Shown here piece after piece: positions 6,417 to 7,179 of a stretch of DNA of 7,179 bases. How positions within the stretch are numbered: the first letter of the stretch is position 1; each line of letters starts with the position of its first letter. Made by a program: the position numbers and the translations under genes. The DNA lies in assembly GCA_937952975.1 (NCBI GenBank), contig CALFXX010000131.1, positions 1 through 7,179 on the forward strand, in the 5' to 3' direction. Origin of the DNA: an uncultured Alcaligenaceae bacterium. GTDB lineage: Bacteria; Pseudomonadota; Gammaproteobacteria; Burkholderiales; Burkholderiaceae_B. The notes beneath the pieces are model-generated. The model had not been told where the DNA came from. It made no database searches and worked only from the letters and a program-made list of their open reading frames with translations.

Positions 6417-6453
6417 GCAATTAACGATATTGTCTTAGGCGATCTATCTTTAT

Positions 6454-7179
6454 ATGAACGAAATCATTTCTTTTGTTGCCGGCGGTGTGCTGCAGGCTTC
6501 GTGGTGGCAAGTTGCCCTGATCACCCTGGGCCTGACACACGTCACCATCGCGGCCGTTACGATCTTTTTGCATCGCAGTCAGGCTCATCGTGGTCTTGAT
6601 TTGCATCCGATCGTGATGCACTTTTTCCGTTTTTGGTTGTGGTTAACCACCGGTATGGTGACAAAAGAATGGGTCGCGATTCACCGTAAACATCACGCGC
6701 GTTGCGAACGTGAAGGTGATCCGCATTCGCCAATGATTTACGGCATTAATAAGGTAATGTTTAGTGGCGCCGAGCTCTATCGGCACGAATCTAAAAATGC
6801 CGAAACGCTTTCTAAATTTGGTCACGGCACGCCCGACGACTGGGTCGAAAAACACGTTTATTCGCGCTTCAGCGCCCGTGGCATCCTGATCATGCTAGTC
6901 ATTGACGTGGCCTTGTTCGGCGCGTTGGGCTTGACCGTATGGGCTGTGCAAATGGCCTGGATTCCGTTTTGGGCCGCGGGCGTGGTCAACGGTGTGGGTC
7001 ATTACTTCGGCTACCGTAATTTTGCTTCGCCAGATACGAGCACCAACGTGTTCCCAATCGGTATTTTGATCGGCGGCGAAGAGCTTCACAACAACCACCA
7101 CGCTTTTGGTACCTCGGCGAAGTTTTCAAGCAAGTGGTACGAACTTGATATTGGCTGGATGTACATCTTGGGTTTGCAA
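6454..7179 (+). CDS. Membrane acyl-CoA / fatty-acid desaturase (delta-9 type), 3'-truncated by the window edge
   Basis: Integral-membrane di-iron enzyme expected to place a cis double bond in a saturated acyl chain, adjusting membrane fluidity. The frame is open from ATG at 6454 to the last base (242 codons; the family is usually about 300-400). The three histidine boxes are complete: HRSQAH at 40-45, HRKHH at 77-81 and HNNHH at 212-216, plus the extra histidine of GHYFGYRN at 183. Hydrophobic segments lie near 14-38, 55-69, 142-166 and 168-182. EREGDPHSP (85-93) and GHGTPDDW (123-130) are typical of the Burkholderiales acyl-CoA desaturases I recall. The start is the first ATG and gives the expected short N-terminus; only a weak AGG at 6437-6439 lies upstream, 14 bases away. 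The 102-base gap after the methyltransferase, with a hairpin and a palindrome, suggests separate transcription. The substrate form (acyl-CoA or acyl-lipid) cannot be told from sequence. Confidence 0.93.
   Translation, partial: MNEIISFVAGGVLQASWWQVALITLGLTHVTIAAVTIFLHRSQAHRGLDLHPIVMHFFRFWLWLTTGMVTKEWVAIHRKHHARCEREGDPHSPMIYGINKVMFSGAELYRHESKNAETLSKFGHGTPDDWVEKHVYSRFSARGILIMLVIDVALFGALGLTVWAVQMAWIPFWAAGVVNGVGHYFGYRNFASPDTSTNVFPIGILIGGEELHNNHHAFGTSAKFSSKWYELDIGWMYILGLQ

Noticed and set aside
6421..7101. Three 66-70 codon minus-strand frames opposite the desaturase.
   Set aside because: The plus-strand desaturase has all three histidine boxes and runs open to the edge; the antisense frames have no support.

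Overview
The window looks like a piece of a betaproteobacterial chromosome, probably Burkholderiales and most like Alcaligenaceae. The protein sequences of RibF, PurN, the N-terminal half of IleRS and the terminal desaturase, and the gene order ileS-ribF / purN-RNA methyltransferase-desaturase, fit my memory of the Bordetella/Achromobacter group. No search was run, so the placement is inference. The content is housekeeping. I see no mobile element, CRISPR array, tRNA, rRNA or defence system.

Layout. Positions 1-2467 (minus strand) hold ileS, open at the left edge (822 codons present, C-terminus missing). Positions 2457-3428 (minus) hold ribF, which lies upstream of ileS and overlaps it by 11 bases. 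A 38-base gap separates ribF from the divergent purN (3467-4132, plus). purN overlaps by 4 bases (ATGA) a 740-codon RsmB/NOP-family RNA methyltransferase gene (4129-6351), which has long disordered tails and a 9-bp tandem repeat. A 102-base gap with a hairpin and a short palindrome leads to a membrane acyl-CoA/fatty-acid desaturase (6454 to the right edge, 242 codons, open at the 3' end).

How the genes relate. ribF (FMN/FAD synthesis) and ileS (Ile-tRNA charging) form one minus-strand transcription unit. purN (third step of purine synthesis) and the methyltransferase form a translationally coupled plus-strand unit. The desaturase appears to have its own promoter region.

The main oddity is ileS. 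From its start to about position 845 it reads as a betaproteobacterial IleRS. From about 800 down to 74 it reads as an alphaproteobacterial (Rhodobacterales-like) IleRS, still in frame. The switch falls inside the highly conserved DVWFDSGSTH motif. From 73 to 1 it matches no IleRS I know, and the outermost seven bases (CCGATCT) equal the 3' end of the common Illumina adapter. An assembly chimera at a contig end is the likeliest explanation; natural recombination is the alternative. Positions 1 to about 845 should be used with caution.
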